Assembly (NCBI GenBank): GCA_023412655.1
Contig: JAEYNH010000112.1
Location: 1 to 14,901 of the forward strand
Origin: Pseudomonadota bacterium
Lineage (GTDB): Bacteria; Pseudomonadota; Alphaproteobacteria; Caulobacterales; Caulobacteraceae
Direction: 5' to 3'
Length of the DNA: 14,901 nucleotides
The notes under the pieces are model-generated. The model was not told the origin of the DNA. It searched no databases and saw only the letters and a program-made list of their open reading frames with translations. Both the position numbers and the translations under genes were made by a program. Of this stretch, positions 1 through 5,329 are shown one piece after another. Position 1 is the first letter of the stretch; every line of letters begins with the position of its first letter.

Positions 1-2
1 CG

Positions 3-485
3 CTGGAGGTGGCGGTGAGCGAGACGCCGGCTCCGGACCCCGAGCCGGTGGCGACCGTCGGCGAGGCCCAGCTGGCGGGGGCGCGGACGGCGGGATCGGG
101 CCGCGGCGGCGGTTCCGGCTCAGGCAGCGGCGATGGGCCCGGCGGCGGTTGCGATATGGTGGAGCGGCTGCAGGCGGCCCTGCGCAAGGACCCCGAGGTG
201 CGCAGCGCCATCGGCCAGGCGCACCGGGCGGCCAACGCGGGGCGGCGGGCGCTGCTGATCTGGCGTGGCGACTGGATCCGCAACCCGGGCCAGGAGGGCA
301 AGGGGCTGGCCGGGGTGCGGCAGGCCATCGTCATGGAGGTGGCGTTCGCCCCCGAGGCGTGCCGCAACGAGACCATGCACGGCCTCGTGCTGATCTCCAT
401 GGCCGACGGTTCGCGGGTGGCGCTGGGACAGTCGGCCTGGACCTGGAGCGACCTGCTGGAAGCCCGTCGGCGCCGCGGCGGCTGA
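3..485 (+). CDS. C-terminal part of an unrecognised protein with Gly-rich linker (5' end cut by window)
   Basis: The frame is open to the left edge, so the gene probably starts upstream. A GTG at position 9 is the first possible start inside the window, but it has no room for a ribosome site and opens into a Pro/Ala-rich stretch that looks like a linker. Counting from that GTG, residues 1-47 are a Pro-rich then Gly/Ser-rich disordered segment. Residues 48-158 form a compact domain with two cysteines (C48 just after the Gly run, and C118), an Arg/Ala-rich helix around 50-80, and a segment rich in hydrophobic residues near 104-145 that suggests beta strands. A Pro-rich linker leading to a small C-terminal domain recalls TonB-like periplasmic proteins, but I see no TonB signature and do not assign it. 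The gene ends 23 bp from the end of the convergent lipoprotein gene. Confident it is coding; function unknown. Confidence 0.6.
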   Translation: MEVAVSETPAPDPEPVATVGEAQLAGARTAGSGRGGGSGSGSGDGPGGGCDMVERLQAALRKDPEVRSAIGQAHRAANAGRRALLIWRGDWIRNPGQEGKGLAGVRQAIVMEVAFAPEACRNETMHGLVLISMADGSRVALGQSAWTWSDLLEARRRRGG

Positions 486-508
486 GGCCCCGGCGACTTG
501 CCGTCGAC

Positions 509-853
509 CTACTTGTTGTCAGCCGGGACGAAGCGGGCCGCGAACAGGCCGCAGGCGTCGGGATAGCCCTGCATGAGACGGCGGGCGATGAGCCCGTGGC
601 TGGTGATCTCCAGGCGCAGCTCGCAGAAGCGCGGGCCGTCCGCGGTCTCCACCGAGCGCCGCCAGATGTAGTAGTGCTTGCCACCGAGCGAGACGGACTC
701 GTCCCAGCGGCCGTAGAGCGCGACGGCGGCGTCGGTGGGCTGGCCGTAGAGCGTGGAGGGACGCTCGCCCTCGAACTCGGTCGCACAGCCGGCGAGGGCG
801 GCGCCCAGGACGGCGCCGGCGAGGACCAGGCCGACGAAGCGCGCGGTCCGCAT
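509..853 (-). CDS. Small predicted lipoprotein, second gene of a DUF4402 operon
   Basis: This is a 114-residue protein with a clear lipoprotein signal: a short Arg-containing N terminus, a hydrophobic core at residues 6-19 and the lipobox L20-A21-G22-C23. The mature chain would be about 92 residues, anchored by Cys23. It carries two further cysteines (C77 in FCELRLE, C101 in DACGLF) that could form a disulfide in the periplasm. The segment around GRWDESVSLGGKHYYIWRR (48-66) resembles, in pattern only, small SmpA/OmlA-like outer-membrane lipoproteins; I cannot assign a family. The ATG start lies 5 nt after the stop of the upstream DUF4402 gene on the same strand, so the two are almost certainly co-transcribed. 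Its 3' end faces the convergent gene ending at 485. Confidence 0.8.
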   Translation of the reverse strand: MRTARFVGLVLAGAVLGAALAGCATEFEGERPSTLYGQPTDAAVALYGRWDESVSLGGKHYYIWRRSVETADGPRFCELRLEITSHGLIARRLMQGYPDACGLFAARFVPADNK

Positions 854-858
854 TGCGG

Positions 859-1410
859 TCAGTTGTACGCCACCGTGGTGGTGAAGGAGCCCACGTAGGC
901 GCCGCCGGCGGTGTTGTTGCTGATCGGGATCTGGCCGCCGACGCCGAACGAGGCCGTGCCGGCCTGGCCAAGGGCGTTGCTGAGCGTGCCCGTTGTGGCG
1001 CTGGGGGTCAGGATCACGGTGATCGTCTCGCCCCCGCCCGACCGGGTCATGTTGAAGTTCGCGGGCACCGAGATGGAGAAGGTCTGGCCGCCTTCGCCGG
1101 TGACCGTGTAGGTGGCCCGGCCGGCCGGCGCCTGGGTGCTCGGCCCGCCGGTGGCCAGCAGGGCGCCGCTGCCGCTGAGCGAGCGCGAGCCGTCGGCCTG
1201 GGAGACGGTGACCACGCCGGAGCCGTTCACCGGCCGCACCACGGTGCCGAACGAGAGGTCGGTGAGCTTGGTGAGGGCGATGGGCCGGAAGATGGTGACG
1301 GTGGAGGAGGTCTGCGCCTGGCCGGAGTTCTGCGCCAGGGCGGCCGAAGCCGGGGCGACGCCGAGGGTCGCCACGAACGCGGCGATCAAGAGTTTCCTGA
1401 TCTGCAGCAC
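859..1410 (-). CDS. Secreted DUF4402-family protein
   Basis: This is a 183-residue exported protein. Residues 1-26 form a signal peptide (IRK then a hydrophobic core), with probable cleavage near ASAALA-Q. The mature part reads like the DUF4402 beta-sandwich family: the first strand region TDLSFGTVVRP (50-60), a YTVTGEGGQTFSISVPA block (101-117), ITVILTP (130-136) and the terminal GAYVGSFTTTVAYN (170-183). Members are small secreted beta-strand proteins, some near fimbrial genes; the molecular role is not established, and no chaperone or usher gene is visible here. I chose the GTG at 1410 because GAGG lies 6 nt upstream. A TTG at 1416 in the same frame abuts that GAGG and is less likely. The lipoprotein gene follows after 5 nt. 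A related protein is divergent across the intergenic region. Confidence 0.85.
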   Translation of the reverse strand: MLQIRKLLIAAFVATLGVAPASAALAQNSGQAQTSSTVTIFRPIALTKLTDLSFGTVVRPVNGSGVVTVSQADGSRSLSGSGALLATGGPSTQAPAGRATYTVTGEGGQTFSISVPANFNMTRSGGGETITVILTPSATTGTLSNALGQAGTASFGVGGQIPISNNTAGGAYVGSFTTTVAYN

Positions 1411-1462
1411 TGCCAACCTCAGTAAATGGTCTATCTATCTAAACGGGAATCTGGCGCGTTCA

Positions 1463-1488
1463 GACTTAGCTAAAGTTGTCCTGCACAA
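1463..1488 (-). promoter_or_regulatory. Candidate promoter of the DUF4402-lipoprotein operon
   Basis: Read on the minus strand, TTGTGC (1488-1483) is followed 12 nt later by GCTAAGTC (1470-1463). This resembles the Caulobacter housekeeping consensus TTGACGS, N10-14, GCTANAWC, with the -10 box differing at one defined position. Transcription would begin near 1456, leaving a leader of about 45 nt before the GTG at 1410. The perfect dyad at 1473-1491 covers the spacer and most of the -35 box. Assigned by eye only. Confidence 0.4.
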
Positions 1489-1491
1489 CTT
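1473..1491. promoter_or_regulatory. Perfect inverted repeat, candidate operator
   Basis: AAGTTGT, 5 nt, ACAACTT is an exact 7-bp dyad (19 bp in all). It lies in the divergent region between the two DUF4402 genes and overlaps the -35 box and spacer of the candidate minus-strand promoter. That placement suits a repressor operator. It could also be a chance palindrome. No regulator gene is visible nearby. Confidence 0.35.
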
Positions 1492-1549
1492 GTGCCGCAA
1501 ATGAACAACGAAGCCGCCTGATACCGATGAGCACGATGGTTTGCAACGC

Positions 1550-1563
1550 ATGGGCCAACCCAT
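1550..1563. promoter_or_regulatory. Second dyad in the divergent DUF4402 control region
   Basis: ATGGG, CCAA, CCCAT is an exact 5-bp inverted repeat with a 4-nt centre. It sits about 25 bp upstream of the candidate -35 box for the plus-strand gene. It is short enough to arise by chance and is unrelated in sequence to the dyad at 1473-1491. Confidence 0.2.
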
Positions 1564-1588
1564 TCTGGGGGACTCCGCGGCGGTGTCA

Positions 1589-1617
1589 TTGTCGTAATTC
1601 CACGTACCCGCTACGGT
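1589..1617 (+). promoter_or_regulatory. Weak candidate promoter for the plus-strand DUF4402-like gene
   Basis: TTGTCGT (1589-1595) is followed after 14 nt by GCTACGGT (1610-1617). The -35 box fits TTGACGS well apart from one base; the -10 box matches GCTANAWC only in its first half and at one later position. If used, transcription would begin close to 1624, almost at the start codon, giving a leaderless or nearly leaderless mRNA. Confidence 0.25.
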
Positions 1618-1624
1618 GGCCGGG

Positions 1625-2098
1625 ATGATGCGGCGGGGACCAGTTCGGGCGGCCATCGCGGCGGCCGCCATGGTGGCCGGCGCGCCAGCCCACACGGCGT
1701 GGGCGCAGGCTCAGGCCTCGGTGGAGGCGCGGGCCAGCATCACCATCATCGATCCGCCGGCGGTGGGCCAGACCGCCGCCCTGACCCTGGGCCCGGTGGC
1801 CCGGCCGCAGGGCGCCGACGTGCGCGCCCAGGCCGTGGACGGCCGCTACCAGATCAGCGGCGTGGCGGGGGACAGCTACAACATCGCCGTGCCGGCCTCG
1901 CTCCCGCTCGTGCGGGCGGGGGGCACCGAGGAGGTGCTGCTGCAGTTGACGCCGGAGGGCGTGGTCAACGTGCTGCCCGGCGCCTACGGGGCCCGAGCCA
2001 CCGGTTCGGTGGCGGTTCAGGGCGAGGTGGACGTGCAGCCCAACGCCGTCCCCGGGCTCTACAAGGGCTCGTTCCCGGTCATCCTATCGCTGCAATAG
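1625..2098 (+). CDS. Secreted DUF4402-like protein, divergent from its relative
   Basis: This is a 157-residue exported protein. The signal peptide spans about residues 1-28 (MMRRGPVR, an Ala-rich core, cleavage near AWA-Q). The mature part repeats the motif order of the divergent DUF4402 protein: a TLGPVARPQGA block (54-64), an SYNIAVPAS block (84-92), EEVLLQLTP (102-110) and a C-terminal GLYKGSFPVILSLQ (144-157). I therefore call it a diverged member of the same family, about 26 residues shorter. ATG codons at 1625 and 1628 both suit the GGTGG at 1615-1619; a GTG at 1616 is possible but lies inside that site. The shared control region implies coordinated or opposed expression of the pair. 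No terminator is evident downstream. Confidence 0.75.
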   Translation: MMRRGPVRAAIAAAAMVAGAPAHTAWAQAQASVEARASITIIDPPAVGQTAALTLGPVARPQGADVRAQAVDGRYQISGVAGDSYNIAVPASLPLVRAGGTEEVLLQLTPEGVVNVLPGAYGARATGSVAVQGEVDVQPNAVPGLYKGSFPVILSLQ

Positions 2099-2186
2099 CG
2101 CACGCACCTCTTATCCCCTGCCATCGGCCCGCCTTTCCACAGGCGCCCGGCCTCCGGGGGTTGGCCGTGGAGGTGAATGGGCGCTC

Positions 2187-2215
2187 ACTCCCCTCCTGTT
2201 CGCACCAAGGGGAGT
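2187..2215 (+). promoter_or_regulatory. Inverted repeat that sequesters a ribosome binding site
   Basis: ACTCCCCT (2187-2194) and AGGGGAGT (2208-2215) are perfect 8-bp complements separated by 13 nt. The right arm contains nearly the whole Shine-Dalgarno sequence AAGGGGAG (2207-2214), which lies 7 nt before the GTG start at 2222. In RNA the hairpin would hide this site, a layout typical of translational control. It needs transcription to begin upstream of 2187, which is not shown. Confidence 0.4.
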
Positions 2216-2221
2216 CCGGCC

Positions 2222-2482
2222 GTGAACGTCGAGGACCTCTCGCCCCCGAACCGGGAGCTGTTGAGCGAAGCCCTGCCCTGCGGGGAGCTGGTGAACGTCC
2301 TGTACGAAGACGGCGAGCGGCTGGACTTGGGGTTCCGGCGGGAGCGCCGCTGCTTTGCGCTTGGGGAGCGCGGGTGGCTGGCCTTCGCGGGGTGGGATGG
2401 GCGCCTGGCCGCTGACGCCTCGTGCCGCTCCCGCTGGACCCTAACCGAGGAGGCGCAGTCGGCCCTGGCCGGACGGGCCTGA
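2222..2482 (+). CDS. Small hypothetical protein, 86 residues
   Basis: I do not recognise this protein. It begins MNVEDLSPPN, has no signal peptide or membrane segment, and contains a central part rich in charged and aromatic residues (VLYEDGERLDLGFRRERR, then ALGERGWLAFAGWDG) that suggests a small beta-rich fold, followed by a helix ending EEAQSALAGRA. Cysteines fall at residues 20, 46 and 69. I chose the GTG at 2222 because an excellent AAGGGGAG lies 7 nt upstream. An in-frame ATG at 2177, preceded by GGAGG 3 nt away, would add 15 residues that look non-coding. The gene ends 14 bp before the end of the convergent DUF2891 gene. Confidence 0.65.
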   Translation: MNVEDLSPPNRELLSEALPCGELVNVLYEDGERLDLGFRRERRCFALGERGWLAFAGWDGRLAADASCRSRWTLTEEAQSALAGRA

Positions 2483-2502
2483 GGCGAAACCCAGGCTCAG
2501 GC
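2477..2502. terminator. Possible two-way terminator hairpin between convergent genes
   Basis: GCCTGAG (2477-2483) and CTCAGGC (2496-2502) form a perfect 7-bp stem with a 12-nt loop. Each arm contains the stop codon of one convergent gene (TGA at 2480-2482; the minus-strand TGA at 2499-2497). There is no T-rich tail on either side, so intrinsic termination is doubtful. Confidence 0.25.
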
Positions 2503-3498
2503 GATCAGGGCGAGGAGGGCGAAGGAGGCGAGCCAGTGCTCGCCCATGTAATCGCCCGCCACGTGCGGCAGGCTGGCGGCCAGGTGGACGGCGGCGGCCT
2601 CTTCGGCGGCGGCCCGTGCAGGGCCGGACAGGCTCGGGGCGAGGGCGCGCCAGCACCAGGCGCGGGAGAGGTTCAGGCCATCCAGGTGGACGATCTTGCC
2701 ATCGGTGCGGTCGGCGACGACCGCCGGGGTGAACAGGCTGGCCGGACGCCGCTCGGCTATGCCTGGCAGGTACTCGGCGAACCAGGCGGCGAACTCCTCG
2801 GGCGGCAGCAGGCGGCGCAGGCACTCGGCGGTGGTCAGGGTTGGTGACAGGAAGTCGTCCAGGGAGGGCTCCCAGGCCTGGGAGTTCCGGTCGCCCAGGT
2901 GCCAGGCGCGGGCCTTTTCCGCGAACAGGGTCAGCAGGTCGGGATCGGCCAGCCGGGCGTAGTCGGCGCCCATGGCGAGGGCGAAGCTGGTGGAGGAGTG
3001 AACTCCCGTACGGATCGGATAGGCCGCCTTGGGCAGGAAGTCGCGGAAGCGCGCCGCGAAGGCCTCGGCCAGGGGCTGGTGGATCGCCGCCCAGGGCGCA
3101 TCGTGCGCCATCAGCTCGGCCTGGAGCTTGAGCAGCCAGCCCCAGCCGTAGGGCCGCTCGAAGCCGCGGGCGAGTGGGCGGTCCAGATAGGCCGCCTCGG
3201 CGGCGACATTGGCCGGGGTGAAGACGGAGTCGAAACGGGCCCGGATGGCGCCGGCCTCCGGCGCTTCGGGCCAGAGGCGCAGGATGGTGGCCAGGGTCCA
3301 GTAGCCGTGGACGCAGGAGTGCCAGTCGAAGCTGCCGAAGTAGATCGGATGCAGGGCGCGGGGGCCCAGGACGTCCTCGGGGCCGCCGAGGACGTGGTCG
3401 AGCTTGTTGGGGTACTCGCGGGCCACGTGGCCCAGGGCGAGGCGGGCGAAGGCGCTGGCCAACTGCGGCGTCAGGCGCTCAGCGGAAGGCGAAGACAT
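2497..3498 (-). CDS. DUF2891 family protein
   Basis: This is a 333-residue soluble protein with no signal peptide or membrane segment. It matches my knowledge of DUF2891: HP (50-51) followed by FDWHSCVHGYW (57-67), then FERPYGWGWLLKL (113-125), RTGVHSSTSFAL (163-174), WEPSLDDFLSP (209-219), HLDGLNLSRAWCW (271-283) and GDYMGEHWLASF (315-326). Repeated helical stretches with conserved Trp, His and Arg suggest an alpha/alpha-barrel fold like glycoside-processing enzymes or epimerases; that is inference. The conserved Asp and His residues (D58, H60, H64) are candidate active-site residues. The gene is third in a minus-strand unit and its start overlaps the end of the DUF979 transporter gene by 20 bp, so it probably acts on, or depends on, what that transporter moves. 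The ATG at 3498 has no strong ribosome site, consistent with coupling. Function unknown. Confidence 0.85.
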   Translation of the reverse strand: MSSPSAERLTPQLASAFARLALGHVAREYPNKLDHVLGGPEDVLGPRALHPIYFGSFDWHSCVHGYWTLATILRLWPEAPEAGAIRARFDSVFTPANVAAEAAYLDRPLARGFERPYGWGWLLKLQAELMAHDAPWAAIHQPLAEAFAARFRDFLPKAAYPIRTGVHSSTSFALAMGADYARLADPDLLTLFAEKARAWHLGDRNSQAWEPSLDDFLSPTLTTAECLRRLLPPEEFAAWFAEYLPGIAERRPASLFTPAVVADRTDGKIVHLDGLNLSRAWCWRALAPSLSGPARAAAEEAAAVHLAASLPHVAGDYMGEHWLASFALLALIA

Positions 3499-4432
3499 AC
3501 ATGAGCACCATGTTGGCCATGAGCACCGGCAGGGCCGTGGGGATCTGGGCCTTGATGACCGAATAGCGGTCGGGGAGTTCGAGCAAGGCGGGCGGCACCA
3601 GATTGAAGTTGGCGGCTAGCGGAGTCATCAGGGTGCCGCAGAAGCCGGACAGCATGCCGAGGGCGCAGACAACTGCAGGATCCCCTCCGAACTGATTGAT
3701 CAGTATCGGTAATCCGACCCCGGCGGTGAGCACCGGGAAGGCCGCGAAGGCGTTACCCATGATGATGGTGAAGGCAGCCATGCCGAGGCAGTAGACGCCC
3801 ACCGCCACCATGCGGGTGTCGAGGGGAATCCAGGCGGTGACGAGCTGGCCGATCAGCTCGCCGACCCCGGCCAGGGCGAAGACCGCGCCCAGGGCGGCCA
3901 GCATCTGCGGCAGAAGGGCGGCCCAGCCGACGGTGTCCATCAGCCGCCGGCCTTCCTGCAGCGGGGCGAGCGGCGGCTGGCGCAGGAGGACCAGGGCCAC
4001 CAGAACGGCGATCAGGGCCGCCAGGGCCAGGGAGATGAGGGTGACCTGCCGCGGGTCGAACAGCGACTGGCCGCCGAACTCGATGTGCCGGAAGGTGAGC
4101 ACGCCCAGGCCGACCACCAGGGGCAGGGTGAGGGCGGGTACGAACAGCCGGGCGCCGAACCGCTCGGACAAGGCCTGGCGCGTCTCGGGCGAGGTGGTGG
4201 CGGGCTGGCCCCGGCCCAGGAGGCCCAGGCCGGCGATCAGGGCCAGGCCCAGCACCAGGACGCCGTTGCCGAGGTCGCCCAGCCGGTCGCCGAACAGGAA
4301 GCTGACCGCCACGAGGCCCCAGAACAGGGCGTTGCCGAACCGCTTGGCGTTGGCCCGGTCGCCGGTGCTCAGCACGGCGAAGGCGGCGAAGACCAGCCCG
4401 GCCAGCAGATAGACGAGGGGAAGGCCGATCAC
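3479..4432 (-). CDS. DUF979 family membrane protein, putative 5-oxoproline transporter subunit
   Basis: This is a 317-residue integral membrane protein with roughly eight to ten hydrophobic segments, starting at the very N terminus (LPLVYLLAGLVFAAFAV) and ending in LMANMVLMYVFAF. Family-like motifs include MGNAFAAFPVLTAGVG (225-240) and LSGFCGTLMTPLAANFN (261-277). DUF979 proteins pair with DUF969 proteins, and current annotation names the pair as subunits of a 5-oxoproline (pyroglutamate) transporter because they cluster with the 5-oxoprolinase genes pxpA/B/C. No pxp gene is in this window, so the substrate is uncertain here. I chose the GTG at 4432 because it overlaps the DUF969 stop as GTGA, an arrangement for translational coupling. 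Longer reading frames upstream add a hydrophilic, Pro/Arg-rich extension that is not family-like. Confidence 0.85.
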   Translation of the reverse strand: MIGLPLVYLLAGLVFAAFAVLSTGDRANAKRFGNALFWGLVAVSFLFGDRLGDLGNGVLVLGLALIAGLGLLGRGQPATTSPETRQALSERFGARLFVPALTLPLVVGLGVLTFRHIEFGGQSLFDPRQVTLISLALAALIAVLVALVLLRQPPLAPLQEGRRLMDTVGWAALLPQMLAALGAVFALAGVGELIGQLVTAWIPLDTRMVAVGVYCLGMAAFTIIMGNAFAAFPVLTAGVGLPILINQFGGDPAVVCALGMLSGFCGTLMTPLAANFNLVPPALLELPDRYSVIKAQIPTALPVLMANMVLMYVFAFR

Positions 4433-5103
4433 GCCGCGCGTTCCTTCCGGCCCAGGCGGCGGTCGAACAGCATCAGCCGCGCCCCGTGGACCAGGAAGGC
4501 GACGATGGCCGTGGGAATGGCCCACAGGGACAGGTGCAGCGGGTCCATCACGATGCCGCTGGCGGCGAGGATGCCCACCATCAGCAGGATGGAGCCGATG
4601 GCGATGAAGATATCCTCGCCAAAGAACAGGCCGACGTTGTCGGTGGCGGCGGCCTGGGCGCGGACCGCCCGGCGCGTCTGGGGATCCAGCGGGGCGCCGC
4701 TGCGGGCCTCGACTGCGCCCTCGGCCATGGGGGCGATCAGCGGGCGGACGGACTGGGCCTGGCCGGCGATGGAGTGCAGGCCAATGGCGGAGGTGATCTG
4801 GCGCAGGGCGAGGTAGGCCACCAGGAACGGGCCGACCGAGACTCCGCGCAGCCGGGCGATCATGGTCCGGGCCCGTTCCTGCAGCCCGGCCCGCTCCAGG
4901 ACGCCGACCATGGGCAGCACCAGATAGACGACGGTGACGAAGCGGTTCTCGTTGAAGGCCCGCCCGAAGGCGGCGAGCACCTCCAGGGGCGAGAGGCCGG
5001 CGAACAGCCCCGTGGTCAAGGCGGCCACCACGACGACCAGCAACGGGTTCAGGCGGACTGCGAAGCCCACCACGACCACCACGACGCCCAGCAGGGTCAA
5101 CAT
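4429..5103 (-). CDS. DUF969 family membrane protein, putative 5-oxoproline transporter subunit
   Basis: This is a 224-residue integral membrane protein, a usual length for DUF969. Hydrophobic segments lie at about 2-16, 19-37, 55-69, 163-183 and 190-207; the first contains an unusual run of six valines. Conserved-looking blocks are NENRFVTVVYLVLPMVGVLE (51-70), GLHSIAGQAQSVRPLIAPMA (108-127) and ATDNVGLFFGEDIFIAIGS (153-171). It presumably forms a heteromeric transporter with the DUF979 product encoded by the next gene, which overlaps it by 4 bp. The ATG at 5103 is chosen because GGGGGGAG lies about 8 nt upstream and the protein begins directly with the first membrane segment. This is the first gene of its unit; the divergent microprotein gene starts 78 bp away. 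Confidence 0.85.
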   Translation of the reverse strand: MLTLLGVVVVVVGFAVRLNPLLVVVVAALTTGLFAGLSPLEVLAAFGRAFNENRFVTVVYLVLPMVGVLERAGLQERARTMIARLRGVSVGPFLVAYLALRQITSAIGLHSIAGQAQSVRPLIAPMAEGAVEARSGAPLDPQTRRAVRAQAAATDNVGLFFGEDIFIAIGSILLMVGILAASGIVMDPLHLSLWAIPTAIVAFLVHGARLMLFDRRLGRKERAA

Positions 5104-5136
5104 GCCCCGGAGCTCCCCCCGATTCCGAGGGCGTAT

Positions 5137-5154
5137 TGGAACGCCTGGAACGCC
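5137..5154. repeat. Tandem 9-bp repeat, two exact copies
   Basis: TGGAACGCC occurs twice in tandem (5137-5145 and 5146-5154) in the 78-bp divergent gap between the DUF969 gene and the acidic microprotein gene. Each copy contains GGAAC, the -35 motif used by the alphaproteobacterial general stress sigma factor EcfG/SigT, but no correctly spaced CGTT follows: the nearest match to the second copy is CGTA after 15 nt. It may instead be a protein-binding pair. Confidence 0.4.
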
Positions 5155-5169
5155 GTTCGGCAACGGCGT
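5150..5169. promoter_or_regulatory. Perfect 8-bp hairpin upstream of the microprotein gene
   Basis: ACGCCGTT, CGGC, AACGGCGT is an exact inverted repeat with a tetraloop, overlapping the second copy of the 9-bp repeat. It ends 12 nt before the ATG at 5182 and lies 46 bp upstream of the DUF969 start on the other strand. As RNA it would be a very stable stem-loop in the microprotein leader; as DNA it could be an operator for either gene. Confidence 0.4.
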
Positions 5170-5181
5170 ACCCTTCAAGGC

Positions 5182-5316
5182 ATGACCGAACCCAAGCACC
5201 CCGAAGACGACGACGAACTCGATCCGGTGGAAGAGGCGGGCGAGGAAAGCTTCCCCGCCAGCGATCCGCCGTCCTGGTCGCCCCCGGGCCACGGCGAACC
5301 GATCGACGACGACTAG
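5182..5316 (+). CDS. Acidic microprotein with SFPASDPPSW motif
   Basis: This is a 44-residue, strongly acidic and probably disordered protein: MTEPKHPEDDDELDPVEEAG, then ESFPASDPPSWSPPG, ending EPIDDD. Very short bacterial proteins carrying ESFPASDPPSW-like motifs recur in many genomes as uncharacterised proteins, so I believe it is real despite its size; I know of no established function. It is not likely to be exported. The ribosome site is poor (AAGG only 1 nt before ATG), and a perfect hairpin lies just upstream. It is divergent from the DUF969 gene and converges on rsmA, ending 13 bp from it. The short gap contains GCGG/CCGC complementarity but no convincing terminator. Confidence 0.65.
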   Translation: MTEPKHPEDDDELDPVEEAGEESFPASDPPSWSPPGHGEPIDDD

Positions 5317-5329
5317 GCGGGCAAGCCGC

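Noticed and set aside
481..527. Complementary arms between the convergent genes near 500 (GCTGA/TCAGC and CCCGGC/GCCGGG)
   Set aside because: The two pairings overlap on the right side and cannot form together; loops are long and there is no T-run.
1435..1695. Minus-strand reading frame across the divergent DUF4402 region
   Set aside because: It crosses the promoter-like sites and the start of the plus-strand gene, and its translation shows no signal peptide or recognisable motif.
2146..2167. Small GC-rich hairpins (CCCGG/CCGGG and CGGCC/GGCCG) after the plus-strand DUF4402-like gene
   Set aside because: They are mutually exclusive 5-bp stems with no T-run and are expected by chance at this base composition.
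2177..2221. Upstream ATG extension of the 86-residue unknown protein
   Set aside because: GGAGG is only 3 nt from this ATG, the added residues look non-coding, and the GTG at 2222 has a far better ribosome site. It is kept as an alternative, not as the call.
5020..5098. Trinucleotide-like CCACCACGAC pattern on the plus strand
   Set aside because: It is explained by the poly-valine membrane segments of the DUF969 protein on the minus strand.
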